From positions 42,308 to 106,307 of the forward strand of contig JAGYIZ010000002.1 of NCBI GenBank assembly GCA_018402425.1: a stretch of 64,000 nt of DNA, given 5' to 3'. The notes below the pieces were generated by a model that saw only the letters and a list, made by a program, of their open reading frames with translations, had not been told where the DNA came from and did no database searches. Position numbers and translations under genes: made by a program. Positions 9,295 through 17,135 of the stretch are shown here, in pieces (the stretch's first letter is position 1; every line of letters begins with the position of its first letter). This DNA comes from Candidatus Atribacteria bacterium (GTDB taxonomy: Bacteria; Atribacterota; Phoenicimicrobiia; Phoenicimicrobiales; Stramentimicrobiaceae).

Positions 9295-9826
9295 TAGTTC
9301 TGCTACTCGTAAGAGGGAAAAATAAAAGAGACAAGCATAAACTAAAGAATATCCTGTTATTGTTGAGGCCCATCACGATTATCCCGAGATTCCGGAAATT
9401 GAGGAAATCGGCAAAACATTTGCTGAAAATGCTTCAATAAAGGCAAAAACAGTTGCAAAATGGACAAAATTGCCTGCTCTGGCCGATGATTCTGGCCTGG
9501 AGATTGATTTTCATTGGGAAACCGAATCTATTCCTCCAGATGGGGAAGAAACAGACCAGGAAAGAATAAAAAAGTTCTTGATACTCTTCAAAATACAAAA
9601 AGTGAGCAAAGAGAGGCTCGTTTTGTATAAGTATGAGCTGGCTCTACCTGGACAGGGAAACTACAAAACAAAAGGAATATGTTCAGGCAGAATCACTCTT
9701 ACGCCGAAAGGAGCTGAAGGATTTGGCTATGACCCTATTTTTATTCCCGATGGTTATGACCAGATTGTTGAATGGAAAGAATGGTTAAAACAGGATAAGT
9801 CATCGCGCTGTTGCTCTGAAAAATGA
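9295..9826 (+). pseudogene. rdgB: RdgB/HAM1 non-canonical purine NTP pyrophosphatase, frameshifted
   Basis: This family hydrolyses ITP and XTP to keep them out of nucleic acids. The start region after CGGGGAG gives MLKLVL then shifts; restoring one base gives the family LATRNKGK-like opening. Recoverable pieces are EEIGKTFAENASIKAKTVAK, LPALADDSGLEIDF and GAEGFGYDPIFIPDGY. The segment between DSGLEID and the TDQ-like helix (normally GVYSARFAG) is rearranged to HWETESIPPDGEE, so more than simple indels is involved. It directly follows rph, the usual partner gene order. Confidence 0.85.
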
Positions 9827-9959
9827 TTAAGATTATTGTTGAACATTTCAAACTTAGCAATGAACATAAATTATTTTATTAAAACCATTTATTCTTTATA
9901 GATATTTTTCTTTATACTAGTACTATCTGTTTCATAGGAAAATAAGAAAGAGAACTTTG

Positions 9960-9988
9960 TTGACTTCTCTAATGATATACTATATAAT
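9960..9988 (+). promoter_or_regulatory. Promoter of the tRNA array
   Basis: TTGACT (9960-9965), a 17-base spacer and a perfect TATAAT (9983-9988) stand 10 bases before the first tRNA nucleotide at 9999. This is the strongest sigma-70-type promoter in the window and probably drives the whole tRNA cluster. Confidence 0.85.
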
Positions 9989-9998
9989 ACTCTTGTTT

Positions 9999-10076
9999 CG
10001 GGGTGTAGCGCAGTTTGGTTAGCGCACCTGCTTTGGGAGCAGGGGGCCGGAGGTTCAAATCCTCTCACCCCGACCA
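9999..10076 (+). tRNA. tRNA-Pro (anticodon TGG)
   Basis: Acceptor CGGGGTG pairs with CACCCCG, the D arm is GCGCAGTTTGGTTAGCGC, the anticodon loop TTTGGGA sits in a CCTGC/GCAGG stem, and the T arm is CGGAGGTTCAAATCCTC. CCA is encoded. It is the first of seven tRNAs and begins right after the promoter. Confidence 0.96.
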
Positions 10077-10079
10077 TGA

Positions 10080-10155
10080 GCGGGAATAGCTCAGTTGGTA
10101 GAGCACTAGCCTTCCAAGCTGGTTGTCGCGGGTTCGAGACCCGTTTCCCGCTCCA
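10080..10155 (+). tRNA. tRNA-Gly (anticodon TCC)
   Basis: Acceptor GCGGGAA pairs with TTCCCGC. The anticodon loop CTTCCAA reads TCC. The T arm is GCGGGTTCGAGACCCG and CCA is encoded. It starts three bases after the end of tRNA-Pro, so the two are certainly co-transcribed. Confidence 0.96.
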
Positions 10156-10175
10156 TATTTTGAAAATTTATAACT

Positions 10176-10253
10176 GCGCCTGTAGCTCAATTAGGATAGA
10201 GCAACGGACTTCTAATCCGTAGGCTGGGGGTTCGACTCCCTCCGGGCGCGCCA
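10176..10253 (+). tRNA. tRNA-Arg (anticodon TCT)
   Basis: Acceptor GCGCCTG pairs with CGGGCGC (one wobble pair). The anticodon loop CTTCTAA reads TCT, in an ACGGA/TCCGT stem. The T arm is GGGGGTTCGACTCCCTC and CCA is encoded. Its 3' half is very similar to that of the second tRNA-Arg at 10362. Confidence 0.95.
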
Positions 10254-10276
10254 TGAATAGTGTTGTAAGCGTACTT

Positions 10277-10355
10277 GGTGGGCGTAGCTCAGTCAGGTTA
10301 GAGCCCTGGATTGTGGCTCCAGTGGTCATGGGTTCAAATCCCATCGCTCACCCCA
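10277..10355 (+). tRNA. tRNA-His (anticodon GTG)
   Basis: Acceptor GTGGGCG pairs with CGCTCAC, with the extra G at -1 (10277) facing C73, the hallmark of tRNA-His. The anticodon loop TTGTGGC reads GTG in a CTGGA/TCCAG stem. CCA is encoded. Confidence 0.95.
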
Positions 10356-10361
10356 TTTTGA

Positions 10362-10435
10362 GCGCTCGTAGCTCAACTGGACAGAGCTGTGGACTTCGGA
10401 TCCAAGGGCTGGGGGTTCGACTCCCTCCGAGCGCG
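10362..10435 (+). tRNA. tRNA-Arg (anticodon TCG), CCA not encoded
   Basis: Acceptor GCGCTCG pairs with CGAGCGC and the anticodon loop CTTCGGA reads TCG. The base after the discriminator G is CCT rather than CCA, so unlike its neighbours this tRNA needs CCA addition by nucleotidyltransferase. The first anticodon-stem pair is a G-A mismatch. It otherwise resembles the tRNA-Arg at 10176. Confidence 0.9.
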
Positions 10436-10447
10436 CCTAAATAGAGT

Positions 10448-10580
10448 TTTCAGGGGAGACTTCCCCTGAACATATTCTGGCTACTACCAGAAGATATCTT
10501 GTAAAGTTTAAGTTTTTGAATTAGTTTTTGAAGTATTCTTTGAGGGGTTTCAGGGGAGACTTCCCCTGAACATATTCTGG
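10448..10580 (+). repeat. Two hairpin repeats spaced exactly 100 bp between tRNAs
   Basis: A 33-base unit occurs at 10448-10480 and again, identical, at 10548-10580. Each holds a perfect hairpin TTCAGGGGA-gact-TCCCCTGAA followed by CATATTCTGG. The second copy runs into the first two bases of tRNA-Lys. The unrelated 67 bases between them are AT-rich. This may be a local duplication or a processing/termination hairpin pair within the tRNA transcript. Confidence 0.75.
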
Positions 10581-10654
10581 GCCGTTAGCTCAGTTGGTAG
10601 AGCACCTGACTTTTAATCAGGGTGTCACAGGTTCGATACCTGTACGGCCCACCA
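10579..10654 (+). tRNA. tRNA-Lys (anticodon TTT)
   Basis: Acceptor GGGCCGT pairs with ACGGCCC. The anticodon loop CTTTTAA reads TTT in a CCTGA/TCAGG stem. The T arm is ACAGGTTCGATACCTGT and CCA is encoded. Its first bases overlap the end of the second hairpin repeat. Confidence 0.96.
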
Positions 10655-10671
10655 ATTTTAATAAGAAACCT

Positions 10672-10756
10672 GCGAGGGTGGTGGAATTGGTAGACACGCT
10701 GGATTTAGGATCCAGTGGGTAACTCCATGCGGGTTCGAGTCCCGCCTCTCGCACCA
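10672..10756 (+). tRNA. tRNA-Leu (anticodon TAG)
   Basis: A class II tRNA with a long variable arm (TGGGTAACTCCATG). Acceptor GCGAGGG pairs with CTCTCGC. The anticodon loop TTTAGGA reads TAG in a CTGGA/TCCAG stem, and CCA is encoded. It is the last tRNA of the array. Confidence 0.95.
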
Positions 10757-10854
10757 GATAATAAAAAATGTGATAATACACAAGGAAAACAAAAAATTAA
10801 AAACATTCAAAATAATATTTTATAAAAGGAAAAAATGATAGTGCAAAAAATCTG

Positions 10855-10880
10855 CCGCAAAGAACATTTGCGGTTTTATT
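10855..10880 (+). terminator. Terminator after the tRNA array
   Basis: CCGCAAA, loop gaaca, TTTGCGG, then TTTTATT forms a compact intrinsic terminator 99 bases after tRNA-Leu and 45 bases before tig. Confidence 0.75.
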
Positions 10881-10917
10881 GTGATTGAGCAAATATCCGT
10901 GGAGGTAGAATAAAAAT

Positions 10918-11484
10918 ATGATTCATATTGAAAAAGGTAAGAAAGAAAACAATAAAATAGAAATTAAAGTAACCGTTGAGCATGATCAGGTTCAGCAGGA
11001 GTTTAACAATATTTACCATGAACTGTCTCAAAAAGTAAAAATACCGGGATTCCGAACAGGTCGTATTCCAACTAATATATTGGAAATGAATTTGGGTAAA
11101 GAATATATTAATCATCAAGTTGCTGAAAAACTCATTAAAGAAACTTATCTTGAAGCAATAGACCAGAGTAAACTTGACCCAATTGATGTACCCAAAATTG
11201 ACCTGGTGCAGATTGATAAAGAGAAACCATTCATCTATAAAATGAATTTAGAAGTAAAACCTGATATTGAAATACCCAAATTGAGTGATATAGTAATTGA
11301 AAAGAAAATAGCAAAAGTTACCGAGAAAGAGATAAACGAAGATTTGGAAAGAATCAGGGAAAGCCATGGAAAATTAAAAGAGGTTTCCGATAGAGAATCT
11401 AAAATGGGTGATTTTTTAGTTATTGATTATGATACCTTTGTTGATGATAAACCAATTCTGATGGTGCAAAAGGAAAACAAATGA
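10918..11484 (+). CDS. tig: Trigger factor, N-terminal fragment (frameshifted gene)
   Basis: Trigger factor is the ribosome-bound chaperone that holds nascent chains at the tunnel exit. This part carries the ribosome-binding domain with the signature KIPGFRTGRIP near residue 40, and the beginning of the FKBP-like PPIase domain (GDFLVIDYDTF). The frame is lost near 11455-11465: moving one base there restores DGAKGKQMIQLGDKIP, which joins directly to the next fragment. GTGGAGGTAG precedes the start. The gene lies just upstream of clpP-clpX, its usual place. A single indel in an otherwise perfect gene could be a sequencing error. Confidence 0.88.
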   Translation: MIHIEKGKKENNKIEIKVTVEHDQVQQEFNNIYHELSQKVKIPGFRTGRIPTNILEMNLGKEYINHQVAEKLIKETYLEAIDQSKLDPIDVPKIDLVQIDKEKPFIYKMNLEVKPDIEIPKLSDIVIEKKIAKVTEKEINEDLERIRESHGKLKEVSDRESKMGDFLVIDYDTFVDDKPILMVQKENK

Positions 11485-12212
11485 TTCAGCTGGGAGATAA
11501 AATTCCAAAGGAGTTTAATGAAAATTTAGTTGGTTTAAAGCCTGGGGATGAAAAAGAAATAAAAATGAAAGTTCCGGAAGACGTGAATGATAAGAAAGTT
11601 GCCGGGAAAGAAATAACATATCTGATTAAATTGGCTGATATAAAAGAAAAAGAACTTCCACCTTTAGATGATGAATTTGCCAAAATTTCAGGTGATTATA
11701 AGAACCTGGAGGAATTGAAGAAACACATTAACAAACAACTAACTGAGAAAGCAAAATATCAGGCGGAAAGTGAATTCAATGAAAATTTGATGGAAAAAAT
11801 AGCAGAAAAATGTGATTTTGCAGTACCTGAAGTTTTGATTGATAAACAGGTAGAAAATATGATGAGTAATCTGCAAGAAGATTTAAAGAATAGAAACATG
11901 AGCATGGAAGACTATTACAAAATGATTAAAGCCGACGAAGCTAAGGTAAAGAAAGAGTATCGGCCTTTGGCAGAAAAGCAGATTAAAAAGGAATTGGTTC
12001 TTGACAAAATAATTCAAGATGATAAAATAACTGCCACTGAAGAAGATGTCAATAAAAAAATTGAAGAAATTGCCGAAAGCACCAACCAAAAGCCGTTGAA
12101 AGTAAGGGCAATGTTTGAAAAAAATAAAACATTAGATAATATAAAAGAGCAGATTAAAAGAGAAAAAGTAATTGAAATATTATCCAAACAAGTTAAGGTT
12201 AATGAAAAATAA
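11481..12212 (+). CDS. tig: Trigger factor, C-terminal fragment (frameshifted gene)
   Basis: Continuation of trigger factor in another frame: the rest of the PPIase domain (FNENLVGLKPGDEKEIKM, LPPLDDEFAKISGDY) and the long helical C-terminal chaperone domain. Joined to the upstream fragment the protein would be about 430 aa, the normal length. It has no ribosome binding site of its own, so the apparent ATG at 11481 is unlikely to be a true start. clpP follows after 15 bases. Confidence 0.88.
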   Translation: MIQLGDKIPKEFNENLVGLKPGDEKEIKMKVPEDVNDKKVAGKEITYLIKLADIKEKELPPLDDEFAKISGDYKNLEELKKHINKQLTEKAKYQAESEFNENLMEKIAEKCDFAVPEVLIDKQVENMMSNLQEDLKNRNMSMEDYYKMIKADEAKVKKEYRPLAEKQIKKELVLDKIIQDDKITATEEDVNKKIEEIAESTNQKPLKVRAMFEKNKTLDNIKEQIKREKVIEILSKQVKVNEK

Positions 12213-12227
12213 AGGAGGTCCTTTACT

Positions 12228-12812
12228 ATGAATTTAGTACCAATTGTAGTGGAAAAAACTCCTCAGGGAGAAAGATCCTATGATATATATTCGCGTTTAT
12301 TAAAAGAGAGAATAATATTTTTGGGAACAGAAATTGATGACCAGGCTGCTAATATTATTATTGCTCAATTACTGTTTTTGGAAGCAAATGAACCGGAAAA
12401 AGATATATTTATCTATATAAACAGTCCTGGTGGTTCGGTTAGTTCAACCATTGCCATCTATGATACTATTCAATATATAAAATCTGATGTATCAACCATT
12501 TGTATTGGCATGGCTGCCAGCGGAGCTGCTTTGATTCTTGCCTCCGGTGCAAAAGGGAAACGGTCTTCTTTGCCTAATTCCAGAATTATGTTACATCAAC
12601 CGTTAGGCGGAGCTCAGGGTCAGGTTTCTGATATAGAAATTCAGACCAAGGAATTACTAAGAATTAAGAAAAAAATCAATGAGATTTTAACTTATCACAC
12701 TAATCAGCCATTAGAGAGAATAGAAAAAGATACTGACCGGGACTTTTTTATGACCGGTGATGAGGCAAAAACATATGGCGTTGTTGATGAAGTGATTAGG
12801 AAGCGTGTTTGA
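12228..12812 (+). CDS. clpP: ATP-dependent Clp protease proteolytic subunit
   Basis: Serine protease subunit forming the double-heptamer barrel of ClpXP/ClpAP. Seen: [27 protein letters not shown], the nucleophile Ser in GMAASGA near residue 98, the catalytic His in IMLHQPLGG, and the Asp in KDTDRDFF. At 194 aa it is full length. AAAGGAGG lies just before the ATG. clpX follows immediately, so protease and unfoldase are co-expressed, with trigger factor upstream. Confidence 0.97.
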   Translation: MNLVPIVVEKTPQGERSYDIYSRLLKERIIFLGTEIDDQAANIIIAQLLFLEANEPEKDIFIYINSPGGSVSSTIAIYDTIQYIKSDVSTICIGMAASGAALILASGAKGKRSSLPNSRIMLHQPLGGAQGQVSDIEIQTKELLRIKKKINEILTYHTNQPLERIEKDTDRDFFMTGDEAKTYGVVDEVIRKRV

Positions 12813-12842
12813 TTTTTAAAAAAATAGATTGAGGTGTTTTAA

Positions 12843-14120
12843 ATGAAATGTTCATTTTGCGGGAAAGACCAAAGTGAAGTCAAAAAAATTGTTTCAGGTC
12901 CTAATGGGGTCAATATCTGCAGTGAATGCATTCAAGTTTGCAGTTATATCCTGAAGGAGGACAAAAAAAAGAAAAGTGATGAACATTTTTCTATAAAGAA
13001 TATTCCTATTCCTGAAGAGATTAAAAAATATCTTGACCAATATGTTATTGGACAGGAAAAAGCCAAGAAGATTCTTTCTGTTGCAGTTTATAACCATTAT
13101 CAGAGAATTAAGAATAATCTTTCCGGGGGTCAAGTTGGTAAAAATTCTAAAAAATCTGATGATTTTGTCGAAATGGAGAAGAGTAATATCCTTTTATTAG
13201 GACCAAGTGGCTGTGGTAAAACTCTTTTAGCCCGAACATTGGCAAAAAAACTTGAGGTTCCTTTTGCTATTGCAGATGCCACTACTCTAACTGAGGCAGG
13301 ATACGTCGGTGATGATGTGGAGAATGTTCTATTAAAGTTATATCATGCTGCAGATGAAGATCTCGATAAAGCTCAAAATGGGATAATATATATTGATGAA
13401 ATAGATAAAATAGCTCGTAAATCAGAGAACCCTTCTATTACCCGAGACGTTTCCGGAGAAGGGGTTCAGCAGGCGTTGCTAAAAATTATAGAAGGCACTG
13501 TTTCCAGTATGCCCATGCAAGGGGGTAGAAAACATCCCCATCAAAAGAATATTGAGATTGATACTTCCCAGATACTTTTTATCTGTGGAGGTTCGTTTGA
13601 AGGATTAGAAAATATTATCAAGAGTAGAATGCAGGCTCACCAAATCGGTTTTAATGCCGACATTTATGGTGATGGTAGTAGATATAGTAATATTAAATCA
13701 ATCCTTCCCAGTGTACTGCCGGAAGATTTAATAAAATTCGGGTTAATTCCTGAATTGGTCGGACGCCTGACAATTATTTCAACTATTAACAATCTCGAAA
13801 AGGAAGCACTGGTAGATATCCTGACTAAACCGAAAAATGCAGTTACTCTGCAGTATCAACGGATATTGCGTAACCAGGGAGTCGAGCTGAAATTTACACG
13901 TCCAGCTTTAGAAGCAGTAGCAAAGAAAGCATTGAGCAGAAAGACAGGTGCTAGAGGACTAAGGTCAATTATCGAGGAATCAATGCTGGATATCATGTAT
14001 CAGATTCCCTCACTGAAGAATATCAAAGGATGTACTATTACCAAAAAAGTTATTGAAGATAATGAAATTCCAATATTAATTGAAGATAATAATACTAAGA
14101 AAGAAAGAGAAACTGCCTGA
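12843..14120 (+). CDS. clpX: ATP-dependent Clp protease ATP-binding subunit ClpX
   Basis: AAA+ unfoldase that feeds tagged substrates to ClpP. Seen: the N-terminal C4 zinc-binding domain (CSFCGKDQ and ICSECIQVC), Walker [12 protein letters not shown], Walker [12 protein letters not shown], pore loop [10 protein letters not shown], and sensor 2 in [11 protein letters not shown]. The length of 425 aa is normal. The stop lies inside a terminator hairpin, so the tig-clpP-clpX transcript probably ends here. Confidence 0.97.
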   Translation: MKCSFCGKDQSEVKKIVSGPNGVNICSECIQVCSYILKEDKKKKSDEHFSIKNIPIPEEIKKYLDQYVIGQEKAKKILSVAVYNHYQRIKNNLSGGQVGKNSKKSDDFVEMEKSNILLLGPSGCGKTLLARTLAKKLEVPFAIADATTLTEAGYVGDDVENVLLKLYHAADEDLDKAQNGIIYIDEIDKIARKSENPSITRDVSGEGVQQALLKIIEGTVSSMPMQGGRKHPHQKNIEIDTSQILFICGGSFEGLENIIKSRMQAHQIGFNADIYGDGSRYSNIKSILPSVLPEDLIKFGLIPELVGRLTIISTINNLEKEALVDILTKPKNAVTLQYQRILRNQGVELKFTRPALEAVAKKALSRKTGARGLRSIIEESMLDIMYQIPSLKNIKGCTITKKVIEDNEIPILIEDNNTKKERETA

Positions 14121-14141
14121 CACAGGCAATTTCTCTTTCTT
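14101..14141 (+). terminator. Terminator hairpin overlapping the end of clpX
   Basis: An 18-base arm (14101-14118) pairs with 14124-14141 with a single mismatch around a five-base loop (GACAC). The clpX stop codon lies in the hairpin. The arm ends in TTTCTCTTTCTT, giving a pyrimidine-rich tail. The downstream valS promoter -35 begins at its last bases. Confidence 0.65.
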
Positions 14142-14168
14142 GACATCTTGACACAAACATTGTAACAT
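14140..14168 (+). promoter_or_regulatory. Promoter of the valS T-box leader
   Basis: TTGACA (14140-14145), a 17-base spacer and TAACAT (14163-14168). It directly abuts the clpX terminator and is placed so that transcription would begin just ahead of the T-box stem I. Confidence 0.6.
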
Positions 14169-14174
14169 ATCACC

Positions 14175-14407
14175 AGTATTAAATAACTTGGCAATGAAGG
14201 GATTTAGTAAATATTAATCTGATAAATTCAGTTTATATTGAATGTCCTCCCTGAGCCTTTTCCCGAAATATAAAAGTAAGTTTTATCGGTTGTACCGTTA
14301 ACACTATATTGAGAGCCTGTTCTTATCATGTGATTACCAGAGAACAGGAATTAAGGTGGTACCGCGAACCCTTTCCGTCCTTAAAAAGGATGAAAAGGGT
14401 TTTTTTA
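14175..14407 (+). promoter_or_regulatory. T-box leader controlling valS
   Basis: The leader senses uncharged tRNA by pairing with its anticodon and acceptor end, allowing read-through into the synthetase gene. Seen: the near-universal T-box AAGGTGGTACCGCG (14353-14366), a strong terminator AACCCTTTCC...AAAAGGGTT with seven T (14367-14407), a stem III hairpin CCTGTTCT/AGAACAGG, and a stem I base AGGGA (14198-14202) pairing with TCCCT (14248-14252). An AGTA S-turn motif (14206-14209) faces GAATGTCC, which contains GTC (14244-14246), a valine codon and the probable specifier. The specifier position is inferred. The T-box and terminator are certain. Confidence 0.93.
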
Positions 14408-14462
14408 TGAAAACATTCTCATAATTTTACTAAAACAAAAAGAAGATACAGGAGAATATAGT

Positions 14463-16469
14463 ATGGAAAAACAACAACAAAGTCAATTACAATCTGTTTA
14501 TAATCCAAAAATAGTGGAAGATCATTGGTATCAATTTTGGTTAGAAAATGATCTTTTTACTGCCAGAGAGAATAAAGATAAGAGAAAAAATTATTCTATT
14601 GTCATGCCACCGCCCAATATCACTGGTTCATTACATATTGGACATGCACTGAATAATACATTGCAAGATATTATTATCCGCTGGAAAAGGATGCAAGGAT
14701 ATAATGTTCTCTGGCTTCCCGGAACTGATCATGCCGGTATAGCTACTCAAAATGTGGTAGAAAGGGAAATTGCCAAAGAAGGCAAAACAAGGTATGACCT
14801 TGGAAGGGAAGAGTTTACAAAACGGGCTTGGCAATGGCGTGAAAAATATGGCTCAAATATTCTAAACCAGCTAAAAAAAATGGGCTGCTCCTGTGACTGG
14901 TCTCGCTTAAGGTTTACACTGGATGAGGGATTATCAAAGGCAGTAAGAAAAGTATTTGTTACATTATATCAGGAAGGCCTTATCTATCGTTCTAATTATG
15001 TAATTAACTGGTGTCCTCGCTGTAAAACGGCATTAGCGGATATTGAGGTTGAACAGAGAGAAGAAAATGCCAAACTCTATTACGTCATTTATCCATTAAA
15101 AGAATCAGTAGAAGAAACTATTGTTGTTGCTACTACCCGTCCCGAAACGATGCTTGGTGATACCGCAATTGCCGTTAATCCTAAAGATAAGCGTTACGAA
15201 AAATATATTGGTAAGATAGCTATATTGCCCTTGGTTGGCAGAGAACTACCCATTGTAGCTGATGACTATGTGGACCCGGAATTTGGAACCGGTGCAGTCA
15301 AGATTACCCCGGCACATGATTTAAATGATTTTGAATTAGGCAAGAGGCATAAACTTGAGGAAATAAATATATTAAATGATGATGGGACCACCAATCAAAA
15401 TGCCGGAGAGTATATTAATATGACTGCTCTTGAGTGCCGGAAAAAAGTACTGGAGGACCTTAAAGATAAAGGGTATTTAAAAAAAGTAGAGAATTACAAA
15501 CATTCAATAGGACATTGTTATAGATGTGATACAGTGATTGAACCCTATCTTTCAAAACAGTGGTTTGTTAAGATAAAGGATTTGGCAAAACCGGCAATTG
15601 ATGCTGTCGAGAGTAATGAAACAAGTTTTATTCCCAAAAGATGGTCTAAAGTTTATTTTGAATGGATGTATAATATCAGGGATTGGTGTATCTCGCGTCA
15701 GTTGTGGTGGGGACATCGTATTCCAGTATGGTATTGCAAGGATTGTGGCGAGATGATGGTGAGGATGGAAGACCCTTCCGAATGCTCCAAATGTCACAGC
15801 AAGAATATTGTTCAAGATAAAGATGTTCTTGATACCTGGTTTAGTTCAGCACTCTGGCCTTTTTCTACGCTTGGCTGGCCTGAACAAACTCCTGATTTAG
15901 AAGAATTTTACCCGACCTCTTTATTGGTTACTGGATTTGATATTATATTTTTCTGGGTTGCCCGAATGATGATGATGGGCATTAAGTTCAGAGGAGACAT
16001 TCCTTTTGAAAAAGTGTTCATCAACCCCTTAATTAAAGACATTGAAGGGAAAAAAATGAGTAAATCAAAAGGAAACGTGATTGATCCTTTATTGATGATT
16101 GATCAATATGGTGCTGATGCTTTAAGAATGACCTTAGCTGCTCTAACAATTCAGGCAAATTACATTCGTTTGTCAAAGGATAAAATTGAGACATTTCGGA
16201 ACTTTACCAATAAGATATGGAATGTTTCCCGCTTTTCTTTGACTCACCTTGAGGAGTTTAATCCCCAGGAAGTAAAGAAAGAAAACCTGGAATTTAGTTT
16301 ATTTGATGAATGGATATTGAATCAATTAAATCAAACCATTAAAAAAGTATCTGATAGTCTGCAGAATTTTAAATTTAGTGATGCAGCTATGGCTATTTAT
16401 GAATTTACCTGGAACTATTTTTGTGACTGGTATAGCAAGGAGTTAATTTTGGCGAAATTTATATCGTAA
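14463..16469 (+). CDS. valS: Valyl-tRNA synthetase, N-terminal three quarters (frameshifted gene)
   Basis: Charges tRNA-Val and edits mischarged threonine. Seen: MPPPNITGSLHIGHAL with the HIGH motif near residue 55, the GTDHAGIATQ motif, the CP1 editing domain with TTRPETMLGDTA, zinc-ribbon-like cysteines in WCPRCK and CKDCGEMM, and the KMSKS motif in GKKMSKSKGNV near residue 535. The frame ends at 16469, within the anticodon-binding domain just after NYFCDWYSKE. The rest of the gene follows in other frames. The upstream T-box independently confirms valine specificity. Confidence 0.93.
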   Translation: MEKQQQSQLQSVYNPKIVEDHWYQFWLENDLFTARENKDKRKNYSIVMPPPNITGSLHIGHALNNTLQDIIIRWKRMQGYNVLWLPGTDHAGIATQNVVEREIAKEGKTRYDLGREEFTKRAWQWREKYGSNILNQLKKMGCSCDWSRLRFTLDEGLSKAVRKVFVTLYQEGLIYRSNYVINWCPRCKTALADIEVEQREENAKLYYVIYPLKESVEETIVVATTRPETMLGDTAIAVNPKDKRYEKYIGKIAILPLVGRELPIVADDYVDPEFGTGAVKITPAHDLNDFELGKRHKLEEINILNDDGTTNQNAGEYINMTALECRKKVLEDLKDKGYLKKVENYKHSIGHCYRCDTVIEPYLSKQWFVKIKDLAKPAIDAVESNETSFIPKRWSKVYFEWMYNIRDWCISRQLWWGHRIPVWYCKDCGEMMVRMEDPSECSKCHSKNIVQDKDVLDTWFSSALWPFSTLGWPEQTPDLEEFYPTSLLVTGFDIIFFWVARMMMMGIKFRGDIPFEKVFINPLIKDIEGKKMSKSKGNVIDPLLMIDQYGADALRMTLAALTIQANYIRLSKDKIETFRNFTNKIWNVSRFSLTHLEEFNPQEVKKENLEFSLFDEWILNQLNQTIKKVSDSLQNFKFSDAAMAIYEFTWNYFCDWYSKELILAKFIS

Positions 16470-16490
16470 AGATTATAGTCTGAGAAGGAA

Positions 16491-17135
16491 ATGGGCTCAA
16501 TATGTCATGGTTCAAAAAATTTCATCATATCTCTATGCCATTACATCCTTTATGCCTTTATTACTGAAGAAATATGGCAAAAAATTCCACATAAGGAATT
16601 AAGTATCTCTATTTCCAGTTGGCCGGAATATAAAAAGGAAAAAGTAAAAAAGAATCTGGAAGAAAAAGTATCTACCATTCAGGAAGTTGTTAAAACTATT
16701 CGTAATATTAAAGCTGAAATGAATATTCCTCTTACTAAAGGCATTGATGTCTTTATTAAAGTTGTTGACAGCAGTAAGGGAAAATTGATAAAAGAACACT
16801 TGTCTTTCATAAAAAATCTTGCTCATGTTCAATCTTTTGAAGTAAGTGATTCAATGGAAAAACCGGAATACTCTGCTACAGGGGTTTTAGAAGATATAGA
16901 GATATTTGTTCCCCTAAAAGGAGTTATTGATTTGGATGCAGAAGTACATCGCTTAGAAAAAAAATTACAGAAGATTGAAAAAGACATGATTATCATTAAT
17001 AAAAAATTGAACAATGCAGATTTTATCCAGAAGGCACCTGATAAAATTATTAAAAAAGAAAAAGAAAAAATAAAAGAACTAACTGATATACGTGATAGAA
17101 TACAAAAAAATCTGAAAGCCCTAAAATCACTATGA
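16491..17135 (+). CDS. valS: Valyl-tRNA synthetase, C-terminal fragment (frameshifted gene)
   Basis: Continuation of ValRS: FITEEIWQKIP from the anticodon-binding domain, VKTIRNIKAEMNIP, then the C-terminal coiled-coil arm (about the last 65 residues, LDAEVHRLEKKLQKIEKDM). Between 16445 and 16570 conserved pieces appear in three frames (LYRKDYSLRRKWAQYVMVQ, then LHP, then YAFITEEIWQ), so at least three indels cluster in about 120 bases. Its ATG is not a credible start, having no ribosome binding site. The end overlaps folC by four bases. Confidence 0.85.
   Translation: MGSICHGSKNFIISLCHYILYAFITEEIWQKIPHKELSISISSWPEYKKEKVKKNLEEKVSTIQEVVKTIRNIKAEMNIPLTKGIDVFIKVVDSSKGKLIKEHLSFIKNLAHVQSFEVSDSMEKPEYSATGVLEDIEIFVPLKGVIDLDAEVHRLEKKLQKIEKDMIIINKKLNNADFIQKAPDKIIKKEKEKIKELTDIRDRIQKNLKALKSL

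Noticed and set aside
9889..10077. 62-codon minus-strand frame and a + strand frame at 10253-10444
   Set aside because: Both lie on top of the tRNA genes and have no protein-like sequence; they are by-products of tRNA sequence.
10448..10580. CRISPR-like repeat
   Set aside because: Only two copies, palindromic rather than repeat-spacer, no cas genes; spacing is 100 bp.
11481..12212. Second half of tig as an independent chaperone gene
   Set aside because: It has no ribosome binding site and joins the upstream fragment exactly in mid-domain.
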